Made by a program: the position numbers and the translations under genes. Under the pieces are notes generated by a model. That model made no database searches, was not told the origin of the DNA, and saw only the letters and a program-made list of their open reading frames with translations. DNA of 64,000 nt from Staphylococcus borealis (GTDB lineage: Bacteria; Bacillota; Bacilli; Staphylococcales; Staphylococcaceae): contig NZ_CUEE01000009.1 in assembly GCF_001224225.1 (NCBI RefSeq), forward strand, positions 27,580-91,579, written 5' to 3'. Shown here piece after piece: positions 48,672-58,122 of this stretch. Numbering within the stretch: position 1 is the first letter of the stretch; each line of letters begins with the position of its first letter.

Positions 48672-48800
48672 TCATTCTAAAATATCTTCGCTTGATTCAA
48701 GTTCTACAATGTCATAACGATATTTTTCCAAAAGGGTTTTATATTTATAGAAGAAAATGATGCCGAAACCGATTGATGCTACAAATAAGATGTTTTTCAT
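48672..48800 (-). CDS. 42-residue single-helix membrane peptide
   Basis: ATG at 48800 with AGAGGA 7-9 bases upstream. MKNILFVASIGFGIIFFYKY forms a hydrophobic helix (residues 3-18), then KTLLEKYRYDIVELESSEDILE is a charged, probably helical cytoplasmic tail. Too short for the usual length cut-off. Function unknown; it stands alone between the IsaB-like gene and the glyoxalase gene. Confidence 0.6.
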   Translation of the reverse strand: MKNILFVASIGFGIIFFYKYKTLLEKYRYDIVELESSEDILE

Positions 48801-48908
48801 TTGTTGTCCTCTTAACTTCATAGATTAAATTTATATTCATTAAATAATTATAACATCAAATAACTTTATTATAAATTTAAACAGTTAATTTATTGTTGCT
48901 AATACACC

Positions 48909-49430
48909 CTACTCACCAGGAATAAATACATTTGCTTCACTATCTTTAGGATAATAATAACCATTTGGTATAGTCTGTAACTCAATTAAGGCATTGAACG
49001 GTGCCTTAACGTACACACTCTTACTACCTTTCGAATCTTCATAAGTTGAATTATCATGTGTTTCAGATAGTGGTTCAGCGCCTGCACGTATGGCATTGTC
49101 TAATACCGCTTCAATTTCATCTACCATGAATGAAATATGGTGATAACCCAAATCTTCAAGTTTAAGTGGATCTTTCTGATGATTACTCTTTACTTCAAAC
49201 ATTTCAATATTCGGACCATTTCCAATCACAATCATTCTTTGGCGCACAATTTTTGCCCCTTTAGTTAAACCTAGCATACGTTCAACTTCTACACCTTCAC
49301 GTGGTTCATCATCATACGTTAATGCATCATACGCAATTTTAGCGCCAAACGCTTCTTTTAAGAATGTTGTCGCTTTATCAATATCTAACACTGTTAAACC
49401 AATATGATTAATCCCTTTAATATGGCTCAT
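48909..49430 (-). CDS. VOC-family (glyoxalase/bleomycin-resistance) protein
   Basis: 173 residues, two beta-alpha-beta-beta-beta repeats with the VOC landmarks INHIGLTVLDIDKATTFLKE and GYHHISFMVDEIEA. Metal ligands would be H12, H100-type His and Glu. The ATG at 49430 follows AAGGAAGGTG at 5-6 bases; an in-frame start at 49502 is less likely. In S. aureus the same gene precedes adh. Substrate not known. Confidence 0.83.
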   Translation of the reverse strand: MSHIKGINHIGLTVLDIDKATTFLKEAFGAKIAYDALTYDDEPREGVEVERMLGLTKGAKIVRQRMIVIGNGPNIEMFEVKSNHQKDPLKLEDLGYHHISFMVDEIEAVLDNAIRAGAEPLSETHDNSTYEDSKGSKSVYVKAPFNALIELQTIPNGYYYPKDSEANVFIPGE

Positions 49431-49537
49431 ATAAACACCTTCCTTTTCGCTTTCAAATATATTTACCCTAAATTTGTGAGAAATAAAAAAGAGTGAATTC
49501 AAATTGAACCCACTCTCTTACCTATTAATATGAGTTA

Positions 49538-50554
49538 TTAGAATTGAATTACCATACGTCCGGTAATTGTTCCTTGTTCCATTTCTTCAAAGATATCGTT
49601 AATTTCTTCTAATTCACGTGTTTGTACTTTTGGAACAACCTTTCCTTCTGCCGCGAATTGGAAGGCTTCTTTCAAGTCTTGACGTGTTCCTACTAATGAA
49701 CCAACAACCTCAATACCATCTAAAACTAAACGTGGAATTTCTAAGTCCATTTTCTCAACAGGTAAACCTACAGCTACTACACGTGCGCCAGCTTTCACAA
49801 CATCCACTGCTTGATTGAATGGTGTTTTAGCTACTGCAGTAATAACTGTCGCATCTAAACCTTTATCGTCAGTTAATTTATTTACTTCTTCAACAGCGTC
49901 TTGATTTTTAGTATTCACAACCGCATCTGCGCCTAATTCTTTCGCAAAATCTAACTTATCATCACTAATATCGAATGCAACAACTTTAGCGTTAAATACA
50001 TTTTTAGCGTATTGAAGTGCTAAGTTACCTAAACCACCAATGCCAAATACACCAATCCATTGACCTGGTTTAATGTTACTTACTTTTACAGCTTTGTACG
50101 TCGTTACACCAGCACAAGTAATTGAAGAAGCTGCCGCTGGGTCTAAATTCTCAGGTACTTTCACTGCATAATCCGCTGTAACAATAACTTGTTCAGCCAT
50201 AGCGCCATCAACAGTGTAACCTGCGTTCTTAACATCACGACATAATGTTTCACGTCCTGTTGTACAATATTCACAATGGCCGCAGCTTTCGAACATCCAA
50301 GCGATTGAGACACGATCGCCTTCTTTAAGCGAATCGACACCTTCACCTACTTTAATAACACGTCCAATACCTTCATGGCCTAATGTTACGCCAGTTACAT
50401 CACCGAAGTCTGCATTTTTAACGTGCAAATCAGTATGACATACACCACAATATTCTGTTTGAACTAAAGCTTCACCGGGTTTCAAGGCACGTACTTCTTT
50501 ATCTTCTACACTTACTTTATGATCATGTGTTACTACTGCTGCTTTCATGGTCAA
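49538..50554 (-). CDS. adhP: Zinc-dependent alcohol dehydrogenase (AdhP-type)
   Basis: 338-residue medium-chain dehydrogenase interconverting alcohols and aldehydes with NAD(H). Zinc ligands: [18 protein letters not shown] and the structural [12 protein letters not shown] cysteine cluster; coenzyme motif [14 protein letters not shown]. Induced under fermentative conditions in staphylococci. A cre site overlies its promoter. Confidence 0.92.
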   Translation of the reverse strand: MTMKAAVVTHDHKVSVEDKEVRALKPGEALVQTEYCGVCHTDLHVKNADFGDVTGVTLGHEGIGRVIKVGEGVDSLKEGDRVSIAWMFESCGHCEYCTTGRETLCRDVKNAGYTVDGAMAEQVIVTADYAVKVPENLDPAAASSITCAGVTTYKAVKVSNIKPGQWIGVFGIGGLGNLALQYAKNVFNAKVVAFDISDDKLDFAKELGADAVVNTKNQDAVEEVNKLTDDKGLDATVITAVAKTPFNQAVDVVKAGARVVAVGLPVEKMDLEIPRLVLDGIEVVGSLVGTRQDLKEAFQFAAEGKVVPKVQTRELEEINDIFEEMEQGTITGRMVIQF

Positions 50555-50604
50555 TCACTCCTTGTTCAATTAACATTTAATGATAAATTTGTAAATCTAC
50601 ACTC

Positions 50605-50633
50605 ATTATATGCAATCGCTTACAGAATTGGAA
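50605..50633 (-). promoter_or_regulatory. adh promoter with CcpA cre site
   Basis: On the minus strand, -10 TATAAT (plus 50605-50610), -35 TTCCAA (plus 50628-50633), 17 bases between. In that spacer TGTAAGCGATTGCA (plus 50611-50624) matches the cre consensus TGWNANCGNTNNCA. Carbon-catabolite repression of adh by CcpA is predicted. No Rex site was seen. Confidence 0.7.
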
Positions 50634-50846
50634 TCATTTTCTCTTAATTATTTTTAATTTTCAAACATTTTATTTTTTACTGTTTTACTTTTTATAAAAT
50701 GATTAATACCACTTATGCTAATACCATTAGACTACTACGCACTTACCATTAAAAAACGCGATATAGTTATGCTATAATTTTACATATAACAATTAATTAA
50801 TTGCTTAATTACAACTATTGCATCAAGACTTATGGAGGGATTTTTA

Positions 50847-52115
50847 GTGAAAACACATGTCCTATATGGAAAGTCTGAAGTAGAAGTCAATGTTCCTGAT
50901 GATAGTACAGTCATAGAACCTCAAAAGATAGAAGCATTAGATGATTATACTTCAGCAATTCAAAATGTTTTGCGACAACCAACAGGTTCTAAGCCACTGA
51001 AAGAATTGGTTAATAAGGATGATATTGTATCAATCGTCATTAGTGATATTACTCGACCAACACCGAATCACATACTCGTACCTTTACTAATTGAGGAATT
51101 AAACCATGTGCCACGTGAGAATTTCGTAATTATTAATGGTACAGGTACACACCGTGATCAAACACGTGACGAACTCGTACAAATGTTAGGTGAAGATATT
51201 GTTAATAGCGTAAAAATCGTTCACAATCACTGCGACGAAAAAGAAAGTTTAGTGAAAGTTGGACATAGTAAATATGGCTGTGATGCATATCTAAATAAAG
51301 ACTACGTTGAATCTGACTTCAAAATCGTAACGGGCTTTATTGAACCCCATTTCTTTGCTGGGTTCTCTGGAGGACCTAAAGGAATTATGCCAGGTATCGC
51401 TGGTCTTGAAACAATTAAGACCTTCCACAACGCCAAAATGATTGGTGATCCACGCTCAACTTGGGGTAATTTAGAAGATAATCCTGTTCAAGATATGGCA
51501 CGTGAAGTCAATACGATGTGCAAGCCTGACTTCATGTTAAATGTCGCATTAAATAAAGATAAAGCAATTACAGCTGCATTTGGTGGCGATGTCTTCGAGG
51601 CACATAAAGAAGGTTGTGCTTACGTTAAAGAACACGCAATGTTCAAATGTGATGACCGTTTCGATGTGGTTATTGCTTCAAATTCCGGCTACCCTCTCGA
51701 CCAAAACTTATATCAAACCGTTAAAGGTATGAGTGCTGCTAGTAAAGTTGTAAAAGAAGGCGGCAATATCATTATGGTATCTGAGTGTGCAGACGGATTC
51801 CCTGATCATGGTAAATTCGCCGAAATATTCAAAATGGCTGACACGCCACAAGGTATTCTAGACTTAATTCATGACCCGAACTTTTCAGAAGTGGACCAAT
51901 GGCAAGTTCAAAAACAAGCCAGTATTCAAACATTCGCAAATGTATATGTGTATTCAGAGTTAACTGACCAACAACTTAAAGACTCAATGCTAAATCCAAC
52001 ATCAAATATTGAACAAACGATTGCCGATTTAGAAGCGCAATATGGCAGAAAATTAAGTATTGGTGTTATGCCACAAGGTCCATTAACGATTCCTTACGTA
52101 GAAGACGAAGCATAA
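50847..52115 (+). CDS. larA: Lactate racemase
   Basis: 422 residues, nickel-pincer-dependent lactate racemase interconverting D- and L-lactate. The catalytic region SGGPKGIMPG contains the Lys that covalently holds the pincer cofactor; His in GTHRDQT, HNHCDE and FHNAK are candidate ligands and catalytic residues. GTG at 50847 is chosen (TGGAGGGA about 7 bases upstream) over the ATG at 50832, which lies inside that site. First gene of larA-larE-larB-larC. Confidence 0.9.
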   Translation: MKTHVLYGKSEVEVNVPDDSTVIEPQKIEALDDYTSAIQNVLRQPTGSKPLKELVNKDDIVSIVISDITRPTPNHILVPLLIEELNHVPRENFVIINGTGTHRDQTRDELVQMLGEDIVNSVKIVHNHCDEKESLVKVGHSKYGCDAYLNKDYVESDFKIVTGFIEPHFFAGFSGGPKGIMPGIAGLETIKTFHNAKMIGDPRSTWGNLEDNPVQDMAREVNTMCKPDFMLNVALNKDKAITAAFGGDVFEAHKEGCAYVKEHAMFKCDDRFDVVIASNSGYPLDQNLYQTVKGMSAASKVVKEGGNIIMVSECADGFPDHGKFAEIFKMADTPQGILDLIHDPNFSEVDQWQVQKQASIQTFANVYVYSELTDQQLKDSMLNPTSNIEQTIADLEAQYGRKLSIGVMPQGPLTIPYVEDEA

Positions 52116-52132
52116 TGAAAGGATTGATAAAC

Positions 52133-52960
52133 ATGACTGAATTACAAAATAAAGAACTTAAATTAAATCAATTATTAGAAGATATGGGCAGTGTCGTAAT
52201 TGCTTTTTCAGGTGGTGTAGATAGTAGTTTAGTACTTAAACAAGCAATGGATGTATTAGGTACTGAAAATGTTAAACCGGTTGTTGTTAAATCTGAACTT
52301 TTCAGAAATGAAGAATTCGATCAAGCCATTGCATTAGGTCGCGAATTAGGCATCGACGTTATGGAAACTGAAATGGCTGAATTAGAAGATGCAAATATCG
52401 TTAAAAACACACCCGAAAGCTGGTACTATAGTAAACGTTTAATGTATGGCAAATTAACTCAAATTAAAGAAGAGTTAGGTTTCAACTATGTATTAGATGG
52501 TATGATTATGGACGATTTAGAGGATTTCCGTCCAGGTTTAAAAGCAAGAGATGAATATGGCGTTCGCAGTGTACTGCAAGAAGCCAAACTCTATAAATCA
52601 GAAATTAGAGAATTAAGTAAACAACACGATCTGCCTGTATGGAACAAACCTGCTTTATGTAGTTTAGCTTCACGTATTCCTTACGGTGAAGCATTAAGTT
52701 TTACTAAAGTGAATAAAGTCAATGAAGCTGAAAAACACATTTTAAGTTTAGGTGTTAATAACGTACGTGTCCGTTACCATCACAATATTGCACGTATCGA
52801 AGTATCAGAAGATGATTTGGCAACTGTAATTAGAAACAAAGATAACATTACATTACGCTTAAAAGAACTTGGTTTCGACTATGTTACTGTTGACTTAGAA
52901 GGCTACAGAACAGGTAGTATGAATGAAGTCATTGATACCAAAGCAACTAAATTAGTATAA
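52133..52960 (+). CDS. larE: LarE, sulfur transferase for nickel-pincer cofactor
   Basis: 275 residues, ATP pyrophosphatase-loop protein with PP-loop SGGVDSSLVLKQA near residue 30. It adenylates the cofactor precursor made by LarB and sacrifices a Cys sulfur (or uses an Fe-S cluster). The ATG at 52133 follows AAAGGA at 9 bases; starting at 52115 overlaps the larA stop. The single C-terminal Cys in LCSLASRIPYG may be the sulfur donor. Confidence 0.88.
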   Translation: MTELQNKELKLNQLLEDMGSVVIAFSGGVDSSLVLKQAMDVLGTENVKPVVVKSELFRNEEFDQAIALGRELGIDVMETEMAELEDANIVKNTPESWYYSKRLMYGKLTQIKEELGFNYVLDGMIMDDLEDFRPGLKARDEYGVRSVLQEAKLYKSEIRELSKQHDLPVWNKPALCSLASRIPYGEALSFTKVNKVNEAEKHILSLGVNNVRVRYHHNIARIEVSEDDLATVIRNKDNITLRLKELGFDYVTVDLEGYRTGSMNEVIDTKATKLV

Positions 52961-52972
52961 GGACGTATACTC

Positions 52973-53726
52973 ATGAGTAAAGATTCTAACTTTATTGAAG
53001 ACTTGCTCGAAGGTGTAAAATCAAATATCCATTGATGAAGCTAAAGCCCAACTCAGTCATTATGACGAATTGGGCTTTGCTAAAATTGATTTACATAGAG
53101 CGAAGCGACAAGGATTTCCTGAAGTGATATTTGGCCAAGGTAAGACAAAAGAACAAATCAGTCAAATCATTACAAGTCTATCGAATCATCACAATGTTAT
53201 TTTAGTCACACGTATTAATGAAGAAAAAGCATCTTATGTTTTACAACAACACCCAGACTTAGACTATTATGCTGAAGCAAATATAGTCTGTACGCCACTT
53301 GATTCTATTAATCAATCACATCACTGTATCTCAGTCCTTTGCGCCGGTACATCTGATCTGCCTATCGCTGAAGAAGCTGCAGTCACAGCTGAAGTAATGG
53401 GTATTCAAGTTAATCGTTATTACGATGTAGGTGTTTCTGGTATCCATCGATTATTTGAACATATTCATGATATTCGCAGTGGTAAAGTATCGATTGTTAT
53501 TGCTGGTATGGAAGGTGCCCTCGCAAGTGTTGTTGGCGGTTTAGTCGATCATCCTGTATATGCTGTACCTACTAGCATTGGATATGGTGCCAACCTAAAT
53601 GGTATAACCACTTTATTATCGATGATTAATGCTTGTGCACCAGGTACAAGCGTACTAAATATAGATAATGGTTTTGGTGCAGGTTATAATGCTGCAATGA
53701 TTATTAAGATGCTAGAAAATCAATAG
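52973..53726 (+). CDS. larB: LarB, NaAD carboxylase/hydrolase for pincer cofactor (frameshifted near codon 19)
   Basis: Homologue of the AIR carboxylase-like LarB that makes the dicarboxylated pyridinium intermediate. From the ATG at 52973 the frame reads MSKDSNFIEDLLEGVKSNIH and then stops (TGA at 53033). The same protein continues one frame later as IDEAKAQLSHYDELGFAKIDLHR to the normal end at 53726 (PE-type C-terminal GGLVDHPVYAVPTSIGYG is intact). A TTG at 53070 gives the long open frame of 218 residues. A deletion of one base is enough to repair the frame. Whether it is a real mutation, a sequencing error or a recoding site is open. If real, cofactor synthesis and LarA activity should fail. 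Confidence 0.75.
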
Positions 53727-53741
53727 AACGGAGCTACAATT

Positions 53742-54932
53742 ATGAGTAATGCTTTATATTTAGACTGCCATGCTGGTATTGCTGGTGACATGTTGCTGTC
53801 CGCACTAGTTGACTTAGGCGCTGACCCTATATCAATTGAACGCGAATTAAAACAATTACCTATCGATGATTTTGCGCTTCACTTTAATAAGAAAGTTAAA
53901 CAAAGTATCCATGCTATGACGCTGAAGATTGATTTTCATGAACATCATCATCACCGAAAAGCGTCTGATATCTTCAAATTAATCGATGATAGTCAGTTGC
54001 CAGAACGTGTTAAGCAACGTAGTAAAGCAATATTTAATACGATTGCACATGCCGAAGCAAAAATCCATGGTATGACGATAGAAGACGTTCATTTTCACGA
54101 GGTCGGTGCTATGGATTCAATTATAGATATTATCGGAGGCTGTATCGCATTGGAACAACTTAGCATCGATACGCTCTATTGTTCCCCTATTCCAACAGGT
54201 AACGGGAAAATTAATATTGCACATGGTATTTATCCAATACCGGCACCTGCTACTGCAGAAATTCTAAAAAACATACCCCTCGCAGCATTTAACGTACAAA
54301 GCGAATTGACTACACCAACAGGGGCAGCGTTTGCTAAAAGTTTAGTCACTCAATTCGGACCTTTCCCAGCTGCAACAATGCAAGAAATTGGGTACGGGGC
54401 AGGTAATAAAGACTTTGATTTTCCAAATGTTTTACGCGTCATTCAATTCCAAGATAACCAACAAGTTTCTCACGACCAAGTACAGGTCATAGAGTGTCAA
54501 ATTGATGATATGACTCCAGAAATGTTAGGTCATTTTATGGACACGACATTGAAAGCAGGCGCACTAGACGTTTACTTTACACCTATTACAATGAAGAAGA
54601 ATCGCCCTGCAATTCAATTGACAGTCTTATGCAAAATTAATGATAAACAAACCATTGAAAATTTAGTATTAACACATACATCATCACTAGGCGTTCGTAG
54701 TTACACAGTGAATAGACACATTTTAAAAAGAGCTTTCCGTGATATAGAGACTCCGTATGGTCAAATAAAAGTAAAATTCGCTTTAAAAAATGGAACAATC
54801 TTAAAAATGAAACCTGAGTTTGACGATATTAAAGCCATAAGCGAACATAAAACCATACCATTACATCAAGTGTATAATACCGTAATGAACACTATAAATA
54901 ATCAATACCATATTGGAGAATCTTTAAAATAA
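53742..54932 (+). CDS. larC: LarC, nickel insertase (uninterrupted LarC1-LarC2)
   Basis: 396 residues. Start LYLDCHAGIAGDMLLSALVD and the DUF111 landmarks (HFHEVGAMDSIIDIIG, then IDDMTPEMLG, MKKNRPAIQ) are all present. LarC adds nickel to the pincer in a CTP-dependent step. In Lactiplantibacillus plantarum larC needs a programmed frameshift between larC1 and larC2; here a single frame runs through. Starts 15 bases after larB with GGAG in between. Confidence 0.9.
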   Translation: MSNALYLDCHAGIAGDMLLSALVDLGADPISIERELKQLPIDDFALHFNKKVKQSIHAMTLKIDFHEHHHHRKASDIFKLIDDSQLPERVKQRSKAIFNTIAHAEAKIHGMTIEDVHFHEVGAMDSIIDIIGGCIALEQLSIDTLYCSPIPTGNGKINIAHGIYPIPAPATAEILKNIPLAAFNVQSELTTPTGAAFAKSLVTQFGPFPAATMQEIGYGAGNKDFDFPNVLRVIQFQDNQQVSHDQVQVIECQIDDMTPEMLGHFMDTTLKAGALDVYFTPITMKKNRPAIQLTVLCKINDKQTIENLVLTHTSSLGVRSYTVNRHILKRAFRDIETPYGQIKVKFALKNGTILKMKPEFDDIKAISEHKTIPLHQVYNTVMNTINNQYHIGESLK

Positions 54933-54987
54933 TTACGACGTTTGTAGAACCAGAATTGATTTAAACAAACAAATCTAATATCAATAC

Positions 54988-55028
54988 AAAAGGCAATTCC
55001 TATTAGAGTGTTGTAGGAATTGCCTTTT
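54988..55028. terminator. Terminator after larC
   Basis: Perfect 15-base inverted repeat (54988-55002, 55014-55028) with flanking A and T tracts. Confidence 0.87.
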
Positions 55029-55034
55029 ATAATA

Positions 55035-55188
55035 TGGGAGTGGGACAGAATTCTTTTAAATTCGTCGTCCCACCCCCGCAAGGATGACTAGAACTGAGAA
55101 AAGCTTGATTTAAGCGCCTTCTCAGCTCAGTCAGCTACTGCGAATTTGCTAAATAGCACTATTATATTATTTATGCCCCAGACTGAAG
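55035..55188 (-). repeat. STAR-type intergenic repeat, copy 9
   Basis: Inverse copy: GGGAGTGGGACAGAATTC, CGTCGTCCCACCCCCGC, GGATGACTAGAACTGAG, CTCAGCTCAGTCAGCTACTGC, TTATGCCCCAGAC. Its GGGGCCC core is reduced; the core-like piece occurs further right near 55310. Confidence 0.85.
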
Positions 55189-55544
55189 TAGTTCTAAAAT
55201 GGGTAATGGAACGTAGTTGAGCGACGCCTATGTTGATTATTAATGAACATAAGTGCTAGCGCACTTATGTAAGAAATTCTAAAGATGAACTACGAATATT
55301 TTTGCGCGCGGGGCCCCAGCAAAGAGATTTTCAATATGAAAATCTACAAACAAAGCAAGCTGGGGTTGAGGAACTTAAGTGTTTACACACTTAAGTAAGT
55401 AGTTCTAATGATTAAAATCAAAGAACTACTTTAGAGTCTTTCCCGCAAGAAAGCGTCGCAACAAATTGAGTAAATATTCATCTAAGAATTTCTTTACAAC
55501 TTAAGCGAAATGAGACTGACATACTTTATCAATGTATGAAAATA
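55189..55544. repeat. Palindrome-rich stretch with a second STAR-like core
   Basis: No gene. Two hairpins of similar make-up: ACATAAGTGC/GCACTTATGT (55247-55256, 55261-55270) and ACTTAAGTGT/ACACTTAAGT (55373-55382, 55387-55396). Between them is a GGGGCCCCAGCAAAGAGA core near 55310. The two hairpins are each followed by AAGAAATTCTA or AAGTAGTTCTA. A composite of two repeat types. Confidence 0.55.
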
Positions 55545-55582
55545 AGCCAGTAAATGAACTTATTAAAATTCACTTACTGGCT
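55545..55582. terminator. Terminator after YwhD-like gene
   Basis: 14-base inverted repeat with one mismatch (55545-55558, 55569-55582), AT-rich loop, just downstream of the minus-strand gene ending at 55619. Confidence 0.75.
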
Positions 55583-55618
55583 ATTAAGAATAGCGTCCCA
55601 CGCTTAGTACTGTTTATA

Positions 55619-56134
55619 CTATTCAAAAGCTTTGAATAATTCGTCATTCGAATTATTCCACATATCCTCATTGTGCGATATTAAAAAGTCTTTCAACACT
55701 TTTTTATTTTCTTCGCCAATATGATCAATCATAATTTTATGTTTCATAGACTTATCCATCATATTGACATGTTCAGGCATACTCTTATAACCACGGCGTA
55801 TAGACTTGTTAACTAATAAATAGCATGCAGTAACACCGGCATAATAAGGTCCAGTTTCACTACGCTCAGTTGTCACCCAACAAAGCCAATATTCTTTAGC
55901 TTCTTCGCCTTCGACTTCCGCTTTGTCAGTTATCCATTTAACACCTTTTTCAACTTGAGCACGCGCATGCATACCGCCTATATCAATAAACGCCTCTTTA
56001 TTAGCTACATCTATAAATACTGGGGCAATATTATCTAAACTAATTGCACCAATATTCGTTCCTTTATGTCCGTCAAGCGGGTCATTCTTGATAATATTAA
56101 ATTTAAAACCTTTATTCTCAGACACACGTGACAC
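55619..56134 (-). CDS. YwhD family protein
   Basis: 171 residues, YwhD family: N-terminal FNIIKNDPLDGHKG, central AEVEGEEAKEYWLCWV and TERSETGPYYAGVTAC. Widespread in Bacillota, function not known. In S. aureus it neighbours the HD-domain gene as here, about 60 bases apart. Confidence 0.85.
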   Translation of the reverse strand: MSRVSENKGFKFNIIKNDPLDGHKGTNIGAISLDNIAPVFIDVANKEAFIDIGGMHARAQVEKGVKWITDKAEVEGEEAKEYWLCWVTTERSETGPYYAGVTACYLLVNKSIRRGYKSMPEHVNMMDKSMKHKIMIDHIGEENKKVLKDFLISHNEDMWNNSNDELFKAFE

Positions 56135-56194
56135 CTCCGAAAACTTAAATTCATAATTTCTATATTATGTGTTATATATTAAAGTTTCAATGGC

Positions 56195-57511
56195 TTAATT
56201 CAATTCATTAAGTAAATTAATAATTGAACCCTTAATTTGTGGATTATCGATATTAAGAATCATTTCTTTAGGATAGTACAATTTATAATCTTCACGATTA
56301 ATACCCGTAATACTAGAAATAACAAGTGATTGGCTACTAATTTCTCTAATATTACCATCACGTCTTAATAAATGTATTGGTTGTCTATTAGATCCTGGTC
56401 GATCATAATCATAAGGCAAATCAGAGAAAGCTTCACTAACGAAATAATAATTAGGATCAATATGTCCCTCTATAAACAACTCTTGCAGTTCAGTAATAGT
56501 AATGATTGAACCATCAAATGGAATATATTTAAACAAGTCCCTATTGATAAAACGACGTGCTAAATCACTAAGAATGGCATCATCTTCTTGTATCCATCGC
56601 TTTAAATAATAAAGCACTACGACTTCATCTAAATCAACATATTGCTCGATTGTAACCTTCTCTTCGAAGAAAGGAACAAAATCTTCAGGATACATTTTAA
56701 AATGATAACCCTCTTTGTACAATTGCTTGACACGTTTCAAACAATTATTTAGTAAAACTTCCCCGCCTCTACTAACCGGATGAAAGTATATTTGCCAATA
56801 CATTTGATAACGACTCATTATAAAGTTCTCTACAGCATGCATCCCACTTTCTTTAATGAGTACTTCATCTTTAGAAGGTCGCATCAAACGTAGAATACGT
56901 TCCATATCAAATGTACCGTAAGAGACACCAGTAAAATAAGCGTCCCTTTGCAAATAATCCATTCGATCGGCATCAATTTGAGATGAAATCATAGAAATGA
57001 CAAGTTTATTTTGATGTGTTTTATTAATAACATCCGCGACCTCTTTAGGAAAAGTATCAGATACACGACTTAAGACTTCATTCACTTCAGTAGGTCCTGT
57101 AATAATGGCTTGTGTAAATGCCTCATGATCTGTATTAAATATCTTTTCAAAACTATGTGAAAATGGACCATGCCCTAAATCATGTAATAATGCTGCACAT
57201 AAAGCTAATGGTCTATCTGCATTATTCCACGCATCACGCCCAACAAATGATTCATCAATCATACGACGTACGATTTCATATACACCTAAAGAGTGACCAA
57301 ATCGACTATGCTCTGCAGTATGAAAAGAAAGATATAATGTACCTAATTGTTTTATACGACGTAAACGTTGAAACTCTTTCGTTTTAATGAGATCCCAAAT
57401 AAGTTGATCTTTGACGTGAATATATTTATGGATAGGGTCTTTAAATACCTTCTCTTCAGCTAATTTCTGTTCAACATAAGGTGTTTGCGTCAAATAAATC
57501 CTTCCTCTCAT
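56195..57511 (-). CDS. HD-domain phosphohydrolase (YwfO-like)
   Basis: 438 residues. HD domain with the metal motifs HSRFGHSLGVYEI, the signature ALLHDLGHGPFSHSFEKI (His-Asp pair) and QIDADRMDYLQRD. Members act as dNTP or nucleotide phosphohydrolases; YwfO of Bacillus works on dNTPs in vitro. Probable cytoplasmic nucleotide hydrolase. Confidence 0.87.
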   Translation of the reverse strand: MRGRIYLTQTPYVEQKLAEEKVFKDPIHKYIHVKDQLIWDLIKTKEFQRLRRIKQLGTLYLSFHTAEHSRFGHSLGVYEIVRRMIDESFVGRDAWNNADRPLALCAALLHDLGHGPFSHSFEKIFNTDHEAFTQAIITGPTEVNEVLSRVSDTFPKEVADVINKTHQNKLVISMISSQIDADRMDYLQRDAYFTGVSYGTFDMERILRLMRPSKDEVLIKESGMHAVENFIMSRYQMYWQIYFHPVSRGGEVLLNNCLKRVKQLYKEGYHFKMYPEDFVPFFEEKVTIEQYVDLDEVVVLYYLKRWIQEDDAILSDLARRFINRDLFKYIPFDGSIITITELQELFIEGHIDPNYYFVSEAFSDLPYDYDRPGSNRQPIHLLRRDGNIREISSQSLVISSITGINREDYKLYYPKEMILNIDNPQIKGSIINLLNELN

Positions 57512-57530
57512 TACAGTATAGTGATAGAGA

Positions 57531-58007
57531 TTATATACTTTTCTTCATTAAAGCTAAATCCATTTGCTCTCCATACATTTCTGGTTGATAAGAACGTACG
57601 ATTTCAAAACCATTATTTTGATAATATTGAATAGCGCCTTTATTTTTATTATCAACTTCTAAATATACTGCATCATATTTACCATCAAATTGTTCTAATC
57701 CTTGCTTAAGTAAGCTAGAACCGTAACCTTTGTGTTGATATTCTGGATGTACATAATGCGCAGATAAATACAGTTCTTTACCATAAATGAAATTAGCAAA
57801 GCCTATAATTTCATCATTATCCTCGGCTACTAAAAATAATTGTTCTTCTAAGCGTTTCTTTAAATGTTGCTCATTATAAGAAGCAGCTAATAGTTCATTA
57901 ATTGTTGATGCTGCATAAATATTTAAATATGTGTTATACCATGCCTTAGTAGCAACATCTCTAATTGCTACGACGTCATTTGATGTGGCTTCTCTGACTT
58001 TAAACAT
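57531..58007 (-). CDS. GNAT-family N-acetyltransferase
   Basis: 158 residues with the acetyl-CoA-binding VHPEYQHKGYGSSLLKQGLEQF motif (Q/RxxGxG/A) near residue 91 and the NNKGAIQYYQNNGFEIV motif near 123. Acceptor unknown; could act on polyamines, aminoglycosides or proteins. Separate from the HD-domain gene by about 20 bases. Confidence 0.87.
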   Translation of the reverse strand: MFKVREATSNDVVAIRDVATKAWYNTYLNIYAASTINELLAASYNEQHLKKRLEEQLFLVAEDNDEIIGFANFIYGKELYLSAHYVHPEYQHKGYGSSLLKQGLEQFDGKYDAVYLEVDNKNKGAIQYYQNNGFEIVRSYQPEMYGEQMDLALMKKSI

Positions 58008-58122
58008 ACTTGATTCTCCTGACTTTACTATGGAATTAATAATGAAATTATATCACAGTAGTTATACAATCGCTCAATATAGCGTATTTATCGATGTAAT
58101 TTGTCGTACCTTTCATCAAAAT

